From: an uncultured Bacteroides sp.
GTDB taxonomy: Bacteria; Bacteroidota; Bacteroidia; Bacteroidales; Bacteroidaceae
Assembly: GCF_949298305.1 (NCBI RefSeq)
Contig: NZ_CASFWU010000032.1
Location: forward strand, 1-64,000
Direction: 5' to 3'
DNA: 64,000 nt
Shown: positions 17,963 through 26,760 of the stretch, piece after piece
Layout of the letters: the number at the start of each line of letters is the position of its first letter
Numbering within the stretch: position 1 is the stretch's first letter
Notes under the pieces: model-generated
Databases searched by the model: none
What the model was told of the DNA's origin: nothing
The model's input: only the letters and a program-made list of their open reading frames with translations
Program-made: the position numbers and the translations under genes

Positions 17963-18087
17963 CCGTGCAGGCATTGTCCGTGCACCGTGCAGGCATTGTC
18001 CGTGCACCGTGCAGGCATCGTCCGCGCACCGTGCAAGCATTGTCCGCGCACCGTGCAAGCATCGTCCGCGCACCGTGCAAGCATCGT
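17963..18087. repeat. Tandem array of a 22-bp repeat, locus A (six copies)
   Basis: Units begin at 17963, 17985, 18007, 18029, 18051 and 18073, an exact 22-base period. Each unit starts CCGTGCARGCATYGTC. Unit junctions read TGCACCGTGCA or GCGCACCGTGC, near-palindromes. There are no spacers, so it is not CRISPR. The array lies between the divergent mnmA and sensor-kinase genes. The same repeat recurs at 43453-43540. Confidence 0.9.
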
Positions 18088-18120
18088 TTTCCGCGGCCCT
18101 GCGGGCTGCACCCGGGCGGG

Positions 18121-18154
18121 CAAAGATACGATGCTTTTTCCGTCCGGCGGCAAA
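18121..18154 (-). promoter_or_regulatory. Possible mnmA promoter
   Basis: On the leftward strand TTTG (18154-18151) precedes TATCTTTG (18128-18121) with a 22-base spacer, slightly longer than the usual 19-21. It would give mnmA a leader of about 320 bases containing the repeat array. Confidence 0.45.
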
Positions 18155-18191
18155 AACGCGCCACATTCCTCCGGCTTCTGCGAAAAATGTG

Positions 18192-18199
18192 TACCTTTG
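18192..18199 (+). promoter_or_regulatory. -7 element of the first sensor kinase
   Basis: TACCTTTG fits TAnnTTTG and lies 36 bases before the ATG at 18235. No -33 TTTG at the expected distance. Confidence 0.45.
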
Positions 18200-18234
18200 C
18201 AACGCCGAACCGGCCTCCCCCGCAATTCCGACAC

Positions 18235-20544
18235 ATGAAAACAAAAAACGTCCTCCTGCTCTCGTTCCTCGCCCTGCTGCTCATCAGCCTTTTCCAGCGG
18301 GCAGGCGTATGGTTTGCCTACCGCAACCAGATGCAGAAGGCCGAGGCCACGCTGGCTGCGTGCTTCAAGGAAACCTTTACATTGGTGACGGACGCCCAGG
18401 TGAACCGCCTGCCCTATCCCGAAGGGACCGTTACCCACATCGTCTATGCACCCGACAGCCTGCACTTGGACGTCGAGGACTGCCAGCTTCACTACGCCGA
18501 ACAGACTTCGGCCGTGCTGCAGGACGGCTACGGGTTGCCCGAGACCTCGCTCGACTCGCTGCGCCTGACGCTGGCCGCCGTCCTGCAACGCGAAGGCGTG
18601 ACGGGCAGCATCTACATCCGCAAGCTGGATGCCGCCACCGGCCGCACCCTTCAGACATCGCCCGCCGGTGTCCCGCTGCCCGACAAAGGCATCGGCGTGC
18701 TGACCTCGCCCCGCGCCCTGCTCCATCCGCAGCGGGGCATCGCCGTAGAAGCCGTCGCCGACCTGCATTACTTCGACCACCCGTCCAACCTGCTTTTCCC
18801 GGGGCTTACCTTCCTCATCACCGGCCTGCTGATAGGAGCCATTGCCTTGCGCATGCGCCTGCTGCAACGCCTGCGACGCGACATCGGCCGCCAGTGCGAG
18901 GACTTTTACCGGCTGGCCGAACAGATGGCGCAACCCGTCCGCCGGATGCAGGCCTGCCTGCATGCCTCCCGTTGGACCGAAGCCCGGCAGAAGGGGCAGC
19001 AAGTGCTCTGCGACACCGAAGCCACCCTGACCCGCGCCAAACAGGAGAATGCCCGCCTGCGTTCGCGCCGCACCACATGGCTGCGCCGCCTGTCGTGGGG
19101 CATGGTGCCGCTGGCCTTCGTGCTGCCCGCCCTGTGGGCCGGATACATCTACTACGAACAGTGGAGGGCCCTGAACCGCGAAGTACAGGTGTGCATCGAA
19201 GAAGCCTTTGTCGAGGAAAATGACCTGCGCCACAGCCGCTCGCTCGACGTCAACCACCTGCACGGCACCCGCAAGTCGCACATCACCGGGACGACCGACT
19301 ACTTCCGCCATCAGATGGACTCGCTGCTGACCATCCTCTACCGGAAAACAACCGACGAGAAGGGCAACACCGGCTACGCACCCGCTTTCCCCGGCTCCGT
19401 CAGCGAGATTTATGTATCCCATCAGAGCATGAACCTGAGCGAAGGCACCCGCCTCTTCCGCGCTTACGGCACGCAGCAGCTCGTCAACCAACGGCCCGTC
19501 GCCGTACCTCTCGACACGCTCCGGATGGACTCGCTCTTTCGTGCCGCCCTCACCGATGCCGGACTGAAGACACCGGGCGGCATCCGCATCGTGCGCCCTG
19601 CCACGGGCCGGGTCGTCAGGCAGACGGCGCACGCCGTTCCCCGTTGGGGCAGCCTCGTCACTACGCCCCTGCGTCTGGCAGACGACGGCGCGGTGTGCGT
19701 GCAGGGCGTAGTGCCCGCCCCCGAAAGGCTCATCCTCCGTTCGGCGTGGTATCTCTTTGTGCCGCTGGGACTGACGTTCGCTTTCAGCCTACTGTGCATC
19801 GGTCTGCTGTGGCGTGCCTGGAGGCAGCAGCGCAGACTGGAGCAGTTCCGCAAGGACTTTACCTACTCCATGATACACGACATGAAGTCGCCCCTGCAAA
19901 CCATTCTGATGGGAACACAAATCATGGAAAGCGGCCGCCTGGCCGACAAGCCCGAAAAGGCCGACAAGATAGTCCGGGCCATGAACGACGAATGTGCCCG
20001 TCTGCTCACCCTCTCGGGACGCGTGGTCATGCTGACGCAGATGGACCGCGGCGAGCTGGAGCTGCATCCCGTGCCTGTGTCCTTGCTGCCGCTGTTCAAC
20101 GACCTCGCCTCCAAGTTCCGCCTCAAGGCATCCAAGCCGGTGGAGTTTGACATTGTCTGCCCGGACGGCCTTTGCGCCACGGCCGACGCCTTCTGCCTGC
20201 GCGAGGTGCTGTCCAACCTGATAGACAACGCCGTGAAGTACTCCGGCCCGTCCGTGCGCATCCGCTTGGAGGCCGAAGCCGCTGCCGACGGCACGCTGCA
20301 CATCAAGGTACGCGACAACGGCATCGGCATCCCCCTGAACCGGCAGATGAAGATATTCGGCAAGTTCGAGCGCATAGCCTCGGGCAGCCGCACCACCGGC
20401 GCGTCAGGCTTCGGCCTGGGGCTGAACTTCGTGTGGCAGGTGGTGCAGGCCCACGGCGGCAGCATCGCCGTGGAGAGCCGTGAGGGCAGCGGCAGCGAAT
20501 TTACCGTCGTGCTGCGGCCTGCCGACAAAAAAACAAGGCCGTAA
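18235..20544 (+). CDS. Membrane sensor histidine kinase with duplicated sensor module
   Basis: The product has 769 residues from the ATG at 18235. Membrane segments lie near 5-22, 186-207, 287-309 and 502-525. Residues 25-185 and 310-500 are two extracytoplasmic regions of similar plan (a short C-x-E-x-F block after the first helix, a DSL segment, then a strand-rich part with TGR and a TSP/TTP turn before the next helix), suggesting sensor duplication. The HisKA block IHDMKSP carries H548. The ATPase domain has SNLIDNAVKYSG (N box), RDNGIGIP (G1) and GFGLGLNFV (G2). No response regulator is adjacent, so its partner must be elsewhere. It is followed by cysS with its own promoter-like element. 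Confidence 0.9.
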   Translation: MKTKNVLLLSFLALLLISLFQRAGVWFAYRNQMQKAEATLAACFKETFTLVTDAQVNRLPYPEGTVTHIVYAPDSLHLDVEDCQLHYAEQTSAVLQDGYGLPETSLDSLRLTLAAVLQREGVTGSIYIRKLDAATGRTLQTSPAGVPLPDKGIGVLTSPRALLHPQRGIAVEAVADLHYFDHPSNLLFPGLTFLITGLLIGAIALRMRLLQRLRRDIGRQCEDFYRLAEQMAQPVRRMQACLHASRWTEARQKGQQVLCDTEATLTRAKQENARLRSRRTTWLRRLSWGMVPLAFVLPALWAGYIYYEQWRALNREVQVCIEEAFVEENDLRHSRSLDVNHLHGTRKSHITGTTDYFRHQMDSLLTILYRKTTDEKGNTGYAPAFPGSVSEIYVSHQSMNLSEGTRLFRAYGTQQLVNQRPVAVPLDTLRMDSLFRAALTDAGLKTPGGIRIVRPATGRVVRQTAHAVPRWGSLVTTPLRLADDGAVCVQGVVPAPERLILRSAWYLFVPLGLTFAFSLLCIGLLWRAWRQQRRLEQFRKDFTYSMIHDMKSPLQTILMGTQIMESGRLADKPEKADKIVRAMNDECARLLTLSGRVVMLTQMDRGELELHPVPVSLLPLFNDLASKFRLKASKPVEFDIVCPDGLCATADAFCLREVLSNLIDNAVKYSGPSVRIRLEAEAAADGTLHIKVRDNGIGIPLNRQMKIFGKFERIASGSRTTGASGFGLGLNFVWQVVQAHGGSIAVESREGSGSEFTVVLRPADKKTRP

Positions 20545-20568
20545 TGGAGCTACTTATCCGAAAAACAG

Positions 20569-20576
20569 TAACTTTG
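20569..20576 (+). promoter_or_regulatory. -7 element of cysS
   Basis: TAACTTTG fits TAnnTTTG, 32 bases before the cysS ATG and 25 bases after the kinase stop. No clear -33. Confidence 0.45.
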
Positions 20577-20607
20577 TGCGGCTAATCGGAAATAAATACC
20601 TAACAAT

Positions 20608-22083
20608 ATGGAACATCAACTGACAATTTACAACACCCTGACGCGCAGGAAAGAACTCTTCAAGCCGCTGCACGCCCCCCACGTGGGCATGTACGTCTGC
20701 GGCCCTACGGTCTATGGCGACCCGCACTTGGGACACGCCCGTCCGGCCATCACCTTCGACATCCTCTTCCGCTACCTCAAGCACCTGGGATATAAAGTGC
20801 GCTATGTGCGCAACATCACCGACGTGGGCCACCTGGAACACGACGCCGACGAAGGCGAGGACAAGATAGCCAAGAAGGCACGTCTGGAGCAACTGGAGCC
20901 GATGGAAGTGGCACAGTATTACGCCAACCGTTACCACGAGGCTATGGATGCCTTGGGCGTACTGCGTCCCAGCATCGAGCCGCAGGCGTCGGGACACATC
21001 ATCGAGCAGATAGAACTGGTGAAGCAGATTCTGAAGAACGGATATGCCTACGAAAGCAAGGGTTCCGTCTACTTCGACGTGGCCAAGTACAACCACGACC
21101 ACCACTACGGCAAGCTCTCGGGCCGCAACCTGGACGACGTGTTGAACACCACGCGCGAGCTGGACGGACAGGACGAGAAGCACAATCCCGCCGACTTCGC
21201 CCTGTGGAAGAACGCGCAGCCCGAGCACATCATGCGATGGCCGTCGCCCTGGGGCAACGGCTTTCCGGGCTGGCACTGCGAATGTACGGCCATGGGACGG
21301 AAGTACCTGGGCGACCACTTCGACATTCACGGCGGCGGCATGGACCTCATCTTCCCCCACCACGAGTGCGAGATAGCGCAAAGCGTGGCCAGCCAGGGCG
21401 ACGACATGGTGCACTACTGGATGCACAACAACATGCTGACCGTGAACGGACAGAAGATGGGCAAGAGCTACAACAACTTCATCACGCTGGAACAGCTCTT
21501 CACCGGCACGCACCCGCTGCTGGAGCAGGCCTACACGCCGATGACCATCCGCTTCTTCACCCTCCAGGCACACTACCGCAGCACCGTGGACTTCGGCAAC
21601 GAGGCCCTGAAGGCCGCCGAGAAGGGACTGGCCCGACTGATGGACGCCGTCAGCGGACTGGACAAGATTACGCCCGCGCAGGCATCGACAGTGGACGTAA
21701 AGCAGCTGCGTGAGAAGTGCTACGAAGCCATGGACGATGACCTGAACACGCCCATCGTCATTGCCCACCTGTTCGACGGAGCCAAGATGGTGAACAACAT
21801 CGTGGCAGGCAACGACACCATCACCGCCGCCGACCTGGAGGAGCTGAAAGAGACCTTCCGCCTCTTCTGCTTCGACATCCTGGGCCTGAAGGGCGAGAAC
21901 GCCTCGAACGCCGCCCGCGAAGAAGCCTTCGGCCACGTGGTGGACATGCTGCTGGAAGAACGCGCCAAAGCCAAGGCCAACAAGGACTGGGCCACGAGCG
22001 ACAAGATACGCAACGAACTGACCGCCCTGGGCTTCGAGATTAAGGACGGCAAGGACGGCTCGGAGTGGAAGCTGAACAAGTAA
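20608..22083 (+). CDS. cysS: Cysteinyl-tRNA synthetase
   Basis: Class I synthetase charging tRNA-Cys; 491 residues, normal length. The N-terminal part has the HIGH-type signature in HLGHARPAI near residues 44-52 after the zinc-binding [13 protein letters not shown]. Further zinc ligands are in WHCECTAM near 220 and HHECE near 250. The KMSKS-type loop reads KMGKSYNNF near 282. The DALR and C-terminal anticodon-binding parts are complete. A strong terminator follows 35 bases after the stop. Confidence 0.97.
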   Translation: MEHQLTIYNTLTRRKELFKPLHAPHVGMYVCGPTVYGDPHLGHARPAITFDILFRYLKHLGYKVRYVRNITDVGHLEHDADEGEDKIAKKARLEQLEPMEVAQYYANRYHEAMDALGVLRPSIEPQASGHIIEQIELVKQILKNGYAYESKGSVYFDVAKYNHDHHYGKLSGRNLDDVLNTTRELDGQDEKHNPADFALWKNAQPEHIMRWPSPWGNGFPGWHCECTAMGRKYLGDHFDIHGGGMDLIFPHHECEIAQSVASQGDDMVHYWMHNNMLTVNGQKMGKSYNNFITLEQLFTGTHPLLEQAYTPMTIRFFTLQAHYRSTVDFGNEALKAAEKGLARLMDAVSGLDKITPAQASTVDVKQLREKCYEAMDDDLNTPIVIAHLFDGAKMVNNIVAGNDTITAADLEELKETFRLFCFDILGLKGENASNAAREEAFGHVVDMLLEERAKAKANKDWATSDKIRNELTALGFEIKDGKDGSEWKLNK

Positions 22084-22117
22084 GCCCCATCCGCGCCGGA
22101 CAAGCGCACGGAAAAGA

Positions 22118-22156
22118 GAAAGGAGCGTACCCGAACCTGACGGGTGCGCTCCTTTC
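22118..22156 (+). terminator. Intrinsic terminator of cysS
   Basis: A 16-bp stem with one G-T pair (5' arm starting GAAAGGAGCG) closes a seven-base loop and is followed by GTTTTTCTTT. Confidence 0.9.
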
Positions 22157-22180
22157 GTTTTTCTTTGGGAAATTGTTCCT

Positions 22181-22385
22181 TAATTATTTAAGTTTCGCAA
22201 GTTTATTAACTGGTTGTAGTTAAGGAGTTAAGAAGTTAAGGAGTTAAGTCAATACCTTTGTGAGAACGGATGCAGACCATACAAGCCCACCCTGGTGGAA
22301 CCTCTCCCCCTTCGGGGGGAGTTGGAGGGGGCTTCCTTCTAACTCCTTTAACTCCTGCAAGTTTCGCACTTGCGAAACTTGAGTT
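22181..22385. repeat. Extragenic palindromic repeat region (AAGTTTCGCAAG / GGAGTTAA type)
   Basis: The stretch between cysS and the sulfatase is built from repeated short words. CAAGTTTCGCA meets its complement at 22358-22381; GGAGTTAAG occurs several times at 22222-22248 and its complement CTTTAACTCC at 22346-22355; CTCCCCCTTCGGGGGGAG forms a hairpin at 22303-22321. TACCTTTG at 22253-22260 looks like a -7 element but no rightward gene follows. The same words recur at 48138-48252 and 56428-56747. Confidence 0.75.
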
Positions 22386-22387
22386 AA

Positions 22388-23932
22388 TTAATAAGGTATC
22401 ATGTCCTTGAGGATGCCTTGCCGGTACCAGGGGTCGTCAATCTCTTTCAGCACCTTGCCCATCTCGGCGCAGAGCTCCTTCACGGCTTCGGCGTTCTCCT
22501 CCAGCGGCAGGTTCTTCAACTGGTAGGGGTCGTTCTCGTCGTCGAAGAGGAGGGACTTCTCCAACTGGTGGGTCTGGCGGTCGATGTAGAGGGCCAGCGT
22601 GTACTTGGCCGTCTTGAAGCCGCGGGCCGAGGGGAAGTAGCTCCGCACCTTGCCGTCGGCATCCTTCTCGCCGTCCATGTTCTGGATGTAGAGCGCACCC
22701 GCAGGACGCACGACATCGGCCTTTTCATCGAAGAAGAGGGGGGCGTAGTTGCGTCCCTGAACCGTAGCGGGGATGGAGTCGGCCAGTCCGGCCAGGCCCA
22801 GCAGCGTAGGCATGATGTCGGGCGAAGAAAGCATCAGGTCGTCCACACGCGGCACCAGCTTGCCGGGATAGCGGACGAGGAAGGGCACGTTCATGGACTC
22901 GGCATACGGTGAGTTCTTGGGGTCGTCGGTTCCCTGGCTGCACATGGTTTCGCCGTGGTCTGACGAGAAGACGACGATGGTGTTCTTGTCCAGTCCCAGT
23001 TCCTTCAGCGCGTCGAGTATCTGGCCGAAAGCGCGGTCGACGCCCGTCACCGAAGCGAAGTAGTAGGGCGTGCTGGCCGCTTTCTTCATCTTGGGGTCGG
23101 CGTTGGGGCGCACAAGGAGGCTGTCCAGCGGAATGTCCTTGTAGAGGTTGAAGTCCTCCTCCATGCAGTCGTCCAGCGAGCGGTAGGGGCTGTGGGGAGG
23201 GTTCATGCCCACCATGATGAAGAAAGGTTTCTGCGTGTCGCGCACATTGCCCTCGTTCTTCAGGTAGCTGACCACCATCCTGGCCTCGTGCAGGGGCGAC
23301 CATTCCTTGGGGTCGTGGCGGCGTCCCTCGGTGTCCCAGTAATGGGGATTCTTATGCACGTCGTAGGTGCCGTAGGAGTACCAGTAGTTGAAGCCGTGGC
23401 GGCGTTCCTTTGGCGTATAGGCGTCCCAGGCGGGCACTTGTGTCTCCACATAGTTTCCGGGGTTGTTGGGGTCGTTGGGTGTGGGGCAGTCTGCGTGCAG
23501 TTTGCCGAAGTAGGCACAGTCGTAGCCGGCCTTGCTGAACACGTCGCTCACGCACTCCACATCCTCGCGCAGCGTGCTGATGGGGCGGTTGGAGTTGCAG
23601 TTGAGGGGCACACCGCTCTTGTTGGGGTACATGCCCGTCAGCAGGATGCCGCGGTGCGGGCTGCTCAGGGGGCAGTTGCTCTGTACAGACGTGAGCACCA
23701 CGGACTCGCGGGCGAAATCGTTGAGGCGGGGTGTGTGGACGGGGTCGTTGCGGAAGTTCACGTGTTCGCGGAAGCCTTCCTGTCCCCAGAACTCCATGGC
23801 GTGGTTGCGGTATTGGTCGGGGAATACGTAGATGACGTTGGGCTGTTGGGCTTGTTGGGGTTGCTGTTCCTTGCATCCGGCCAGCGCCAGCAGTCCCAGC
23901 CCGCTTATGACAAGATTAAGGGGTTGTTTCAT
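22388..23932 (-). CDS. Sulfatase lipoprotein (S1 family, Ser-type), probable glycosaminoglycan sulfatase
   Basis: The product has 514 residues from the ATG at 23932. A lipoprotein signal (GLGLLALAGC) ends at Cys 21, so it should be membrane-anchored, facing the periplasm. The sulfatase signature is CPLSSPHRGILLTG with S90 as the residue to be turned into formylglycine by an anaerobic sulfatase-maturing enzyme. Metal ligands are visible in FPDQYRNH near 48 and SSDHGETMCSQG near 335. From memory the sequence resembles Bacteroides chondroitin-type sulfatases encoded beside GH88 and PL8 enzymes. Substrate and position cut are inferred. GH88 lies 104 bases upstream in the same direction. Confidence 0.88.
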   Translation of the reverse strand: MKQPLNLVISGLGLLALAGCKEQQPQQAQQPNVIYVFPDQYRNHAMEFWGQEGFREHVNFRNDPVHTPRLNDFARESVVLTSVQSNCPLSSPHRGILLTGMYPNKSGVPLNCNSNRPISTLREDVECVSDVFSKAGYDCAYFGKLHADCPTPNDPNNPGNYVETQVPAWDAYTPKERRHGFNYWYSYGTYDVHKNPHYWDTEGRRHDPKEWSPLHEARMVVSYLKNEGNVRDTQKPFFIMVGMNPPHSPYRSLDDCMEEDFNLYKDIPLDSLLVRPNADPKMKKAASTPYYFASVTGVDRAFGQILDALKELGLDKNTIVVFSSDHGETMCSQGTDDPKNSPYAESMNVPFLVRYPGKLVPRVDDLMLSSPDIMPTLLGLAGLADSIPATVQGRNYAPLFFDEKADVVRPAGALYIQNMDGEKDADGKVRSYFPSARGFKTAKYTLALYIDRQTHQLEKSLLFDDENDPYQLKNLPLEENAEAVKELCAEMGKVLKEIDDPWYRQGILKDMIPY

Positions 23933-24036
23933 GGTTCGTAGATTCGTTGAAGCCACGAGCCGCAAGATGCGAGGGAATGCCGTCCGGCATTCCGCTTCTT
24001 CACTTGCAGCCCGTGGCCTATCGGTTATTGGCACAA

Positions 24037-25242
24037 TTATTTTTCTTCCAGGTCGCGCTTGCGCATCAGGGCTTCCAGGAAATAGTAGTCGGCATAGTTC
24101 AGCGGAACGTCGATTTCCGCGCCGTGAGGAATGCTGCCTACGGAGTGCATCAGGATGAAGTTGCCGTTGGTGCCCACTTCGGCACGGTAGGCCGGAGAAG
24201 CCAGGCTCTCCATAATCTTGTCTGCGGTCTCCTTGTAGTTCTTTCCGGGCAGGTAAGTACTCATTTCGTAGAGGGCCGAGGCTGTGCAGGCGGCCGACGA
24301 AACGTCGCGCGGCTCGTTGGGAATGTTGGGAGCGTCATAGTCCCAGTAAGGAACGAGGTCGGCAGGCAGGTTCTTGTTGTTGAAGATGAAGTTGTAGACC
24401 TTCTCGGCATGGTCCAGATACTTCTTGTCGTGCGTATAGCGGTAGCAGGTGGTATATCCGTACAGGGCCCATGCCTGTCCGCGCGCCCACGAAGACTCGT
24501 CGGCATATCCCTGTGCGGTCTGCTTGCTGCGCACCTCGCCGGTCTCGGGGTCATAGTCCACCACATGATAGCAGCTGTTGTCGGCACGGAAATGGTTGGC
24601 CAGTGTGGTGTCGGCATGTTTCACGGCTATGTCATAGAAAGTGGAGTCGCCCGACAGACGGGTGGCCTCGAAGAGCAGTTCAAGATTCATCATGTTGTCT
24701 ATGATGACCGGACACTTCCATCCGCGCTCAGCCTGCCAGCCCCTGTCGGCATCCCACGACTGGATGACGCCCGCACCGGGACGGAAGCGGGTGGACAGCG
24801 ACCTGGCAGCCTCGACAATGACATCCTTGTAGGCCGTCTTTCCGGCCAGGCGGTAGCCGTTCAGGTAACTGCATCCGATCATGAAGCCTACGTCGTGATG
24901 CCACTTCAGGTGCTTCACAGAGTCCAGGTCTTCCGTATATTTCTCTGCCAGTTTCTCCCACTTCTGGTCGCCTGTCAGTTCGTAGGTCAGCCACATGCTG
25001 CCGGGGAAAAAGCCGGAGCACCAGTCGTCAATGGGTATGTAGTGGATGCTTCCATCCTTGTTGACCGTACGCGGATTCAGTATTTTGCCCGACTTCTCGA
25101 TAATGTCTGTCTGGAGCGTGTGCTGCGCCACGGCATTGTCTATGTTGTCTTGGATGAAGTTGCTTTCAGGCTGCTGTTTCTGTCCTGCGCAACTGGCAAA
25201 AAGAAGGATTGAAACTCCCAGGGTAGTGAGGGCTGTTTTCAT
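24037..25242 (-). CDS. Unsaturated glucuronyl hydrolase, GH88
   Basis: Removes the 4,5-unsaturated uronic acid left on oligosaccharides by polysaccharide lyases. The product has 401 residues with a lipoprotein signal (SILLFASC, Cys 18). The two catalytic Asp of the family are visible: D117 in KWHHDVGFM and D182 in IIDNMMNLELL. Trp-rich substrate blocks (DDWCSGFFPG near 72-81, SSWARGQAWALYGY near 240) are present. It lies first of a two-gene set with the sulfatase, as expected for a chondroitin or heparin degradation module. The PL8 lyase is 14 kb away. Confidence 0.93.
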   Translation of the reverse strand: MKTALTTLGVSILLFASCAGQKQQPESNFIQDNIDNAVAQHTLQTDIIEKSGKILNPRTVNKDGSIHYIPIDDWCSGFFPGSMWLTYELTGDQKWEKLAEKYTEDLDSVKHLKWHHDVGFMIGCSYLNGYRLAGKTAYKDVIVEAARSLSTRFRPGAGVIQSWDADRGWQAERGWKCPVIIDNMMNLELLFEATRLSGDSTFYDIAVKHADTTLANHFRADNSCYHVVDYDPETGEVRSKQTAQGYADESSWARGQAWALYGYTTCYRYTHDKKYLDHAEKVYNFIFNNKNLPADLVPYWDYDAPNIPNEPRDVSSAACTASALYEMSTYLPGKNYKETADKIMESLASPAYRAEVGTNGNFILMHSVGSIPHGAEIDVPLNYADYYFLEALMRKRDLEEK

Positions 25243-25285
25243 AATAATGGATTTATTAATTAATGATACAATGTTTTTCCGGATG

Positions 25286-25293
25286 CAAATGTA
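25286..25293 (-). promoter_or_regulatory. -7 element of the GH88-sulfatase unit
   Basis: TACATTTG on the leftward strand, 43 bases before the ATG at 25242. It sits in one arm of a 13-bp inverted repeat (see 25349-25356). Confidence 0.45.
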
Positions 25294-25348
25294 GGGTGAA
25301 TGCGCTTATTTGACCTTCCTAAAAAATTCAATTAAAGGGTAATTTTGT

Positions 25349-25356
25349 TACATTTG
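25349..25356 (+). promoter_or_regulatory. -7 element of the rightward thioesterase transcript
   Basis: TACATTTG on the rightward strand. TACATTTGCATCC (25349-25361) is the exact complement of GGATGCAAATGTA (25281-25293), so the two divergent promoters are mirror images. Confidence 0.45.
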
Positions 25357-25390
25357 CATCCGTCCAGAAGAAGACGGCCGGAGAAAGAAC

Positions 25391-25468
25391 TGTACGATTT
25401 GCGTTCTTCTGCCTCCCGAAGCCCTGTGGCGATGCCTTCACAAGATGGCAGAGTGCACAAATCGTACA
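25391..25468 (+). promoter_or_regulatory. Structured leader before the thioesterase gene
   Basis: TGTACGATTTG (25391-25401) pairs perfectly with CAAATCGTACA (25458-25468). A smaller hairpin AAGAAC/GTTCTT (25385-25408) competes with the first arm. The leader from the presumed start to the ATG at 25526 is about 165 bases. No known riboswitch was recognised. Confidence 0.4.
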
Positions 25469-25525
25469 TCGCAGGAATGTCTGTCTGGAAAACGAAACGG
25501 AAAATCACTAAATACAACAAGAACC

Positions 25526-25930
25526 ATGACACCGCAAGATTTTTTCAAGAACGACCGCTTTGCCGCACAGGCCGGAGTGGAACTGCTGGAAGTGAAAGAG
25601 GGATACAGCAAAGCCTCGATGACCATCAAGGAGGAACACCTGAACGCCGGACACCGCACGCAGGGCGGAGCCATCTTCACACTGGCCGACCTTGCCCTGG
25701 CCGCCGCGGCCAACTCGCACGGCACACTGGCCTTCTCGCTCTCGTCGAACATCACCTTCCTGCGCGCCAGCTGTGCGGGCGACACCCTTTATGCCGAGGC
25801 GCGCGAACGCTACACCGGCCGCAGCACGGGCTACTACCAGATTGACGTCACCAACCAGCGCGGTGAACTGATAGCCACCTTCGAGTCGAGCGTATTCCGC
25901 AAGTCGGACCCGCTGCCGTTCAGTCTGTGA
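25526..25930 (+). CDS. PaaI-like hotdog-fold thioesterase
   Basis: Single hotdog domain of 134 residues from the ATG at 25526 (MTPQDFFKNDRFAAQAG). The family hydrolyses acyl-CoA thioesters in the cytosol. The active-site block HLNAGHRTQGGAIFTLADLA near 40-59 has the Asn/His-Gly-G-Asp pattern of the PaaI group, where the last Asp attacks. The substrate is unknown. The frame is open 27 codons upstream but that part looks like leader. Its last 11 bases overlap the end of the convergent DUF3108 gene. Confidence 0.85.
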   Translation: MTPQDFFKNDRFAAQAGVELLEVKEGYSKASMTIKEEHLNAGHRTQGGAIFTLADLALAAAANSHGTLAFSLSSNITFLRASCAGDTLYAEARERYTGRSTGYYQIDVTNQRGELIATFESSVFRKSDPLPFSL

Positions 25931-26756
25931 TTACGGATGTGAGCGGATAGCGGTTGCCTCGAACGCTTTTCAGAAAAGCCTTTGCCGAACCGAAGTTCAA
26001 GTACATGTCCAGGCGGATGGGAAGGTGGTTGTCATCATCCGAAATGAAGAATGTGATGACTTCTTTTTCTTTTCCTTTGTCATTGTACTCCACAAAGGAA
26101 AAGACCAGACAGCGGTAAGTTACATCGTCGTTGGCTTCCACGTTCTCCTTACCGCGGTAGATTAGCGTCTGCTGCTCCACCTTTCGGCCAGTGGCCATGG
26201 GGAAGTGAATTTTGTCTCCTATCTTATAATCATTGGGATTGTAGGAACGTGCCTGTGCCAGGATGCTCAGCATGTCGAAGATGCAGCGCGAGTCGTTGTA
26301 CTCCATTTCCTGCACGCGTCCGTCGCGCCACGTGCGGCGTTGTTTTACGTAGGATACGCCGTCGTTGTAGGAGAACCAGGCTTCGTCTACGGTATAGCGC
26401 TTGCCTTCTTCGGCCGCCTTGCGGAAGTAAAGGGGCTCGAGTTTGTCGCTGACATAGCAGGTCAGCGTATCGCGCATCTTGAAGAAGAAGTCGGTCTGCT
26501 TGCTGCCCACCGAGAGCAGGTTGAAGCGGAAGGCGGGCTTCGACTGGTAGGTGGAGGCGTTGGTGGTCAGACTGGCCAGACCCACCTTTTTCCAGATAAA
26601 TTTCCAATTAAAGTAAAGGTCGTACATCACGTGTTCGCCCGACTGGAACGCCTTGTTTACAGCCGTACATTGTGCCGATGCCGGCATGGCAAAAACAAGG
26701 CAGAACAGTCCGCACGCCAACAGCGCGAATGACTTCTTGCGTCCGGCAGCCGCCAT
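25920..26756 (-). CDS. DUF3108 periplasmic protein
   Basis: The product has 278 residues from the ATG at 26756, four bases after the stop of the Ig-like lipoprotein gene; this start gives a clean signal peptide (SFALLACGLFCLVFAMPASAQ). The mature part shows the DUF3108 plan: EHVMYDLYFNWKFIWKKVGLA near the start, then beta strands ending in ISDDDNHLPIRLDMYLNFGSAKAFL. DUF3108 proteins are thought to sit in the periplasm or on the outer membrane; their role is not established. The tight spacing shows an operon with the lipoprotein gene. Confidence 0.85.
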   Translation of the reverse strand: MAAAGRKKSFALLACGLFCLVFAMPASAQCTAVNKAFQSGEHVMYDLYFNWKFIWKKVGLASLTTNASTYQSKPAFRFNLLSVGSKQTDFFFKMRDTLTCYVSDKLEPLYFRKAAEEGKRYTVDEAWFSYNDGVSYVKQRRTWRDGRVQEMEYNDSRCIFDMLSILAQARSYNPNDYKIGDKIHFPMATGRKVEQQTLIYRGKENVEANDDVTYRCLVFSFVEYNDKGKEKEVITFFISDDDNHLPIRLDMYLNFGSAKAFLKSVRGNRYPLTSVITD

Positions 26757-26760
26757 ACCG

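Noticed and set aside
17963..18087. CRISPR array
   Set aside because: Units are contiguous with no variable spacers and no cas gene is nearby; it is a plain tandem repeat.
22253..22260. Promoter -7 element TACCTTTG inside the repeat region after cysS
   Set aside because: It points rightward but the next rightward gene is 3 kb away and the intervening genes are leftward.
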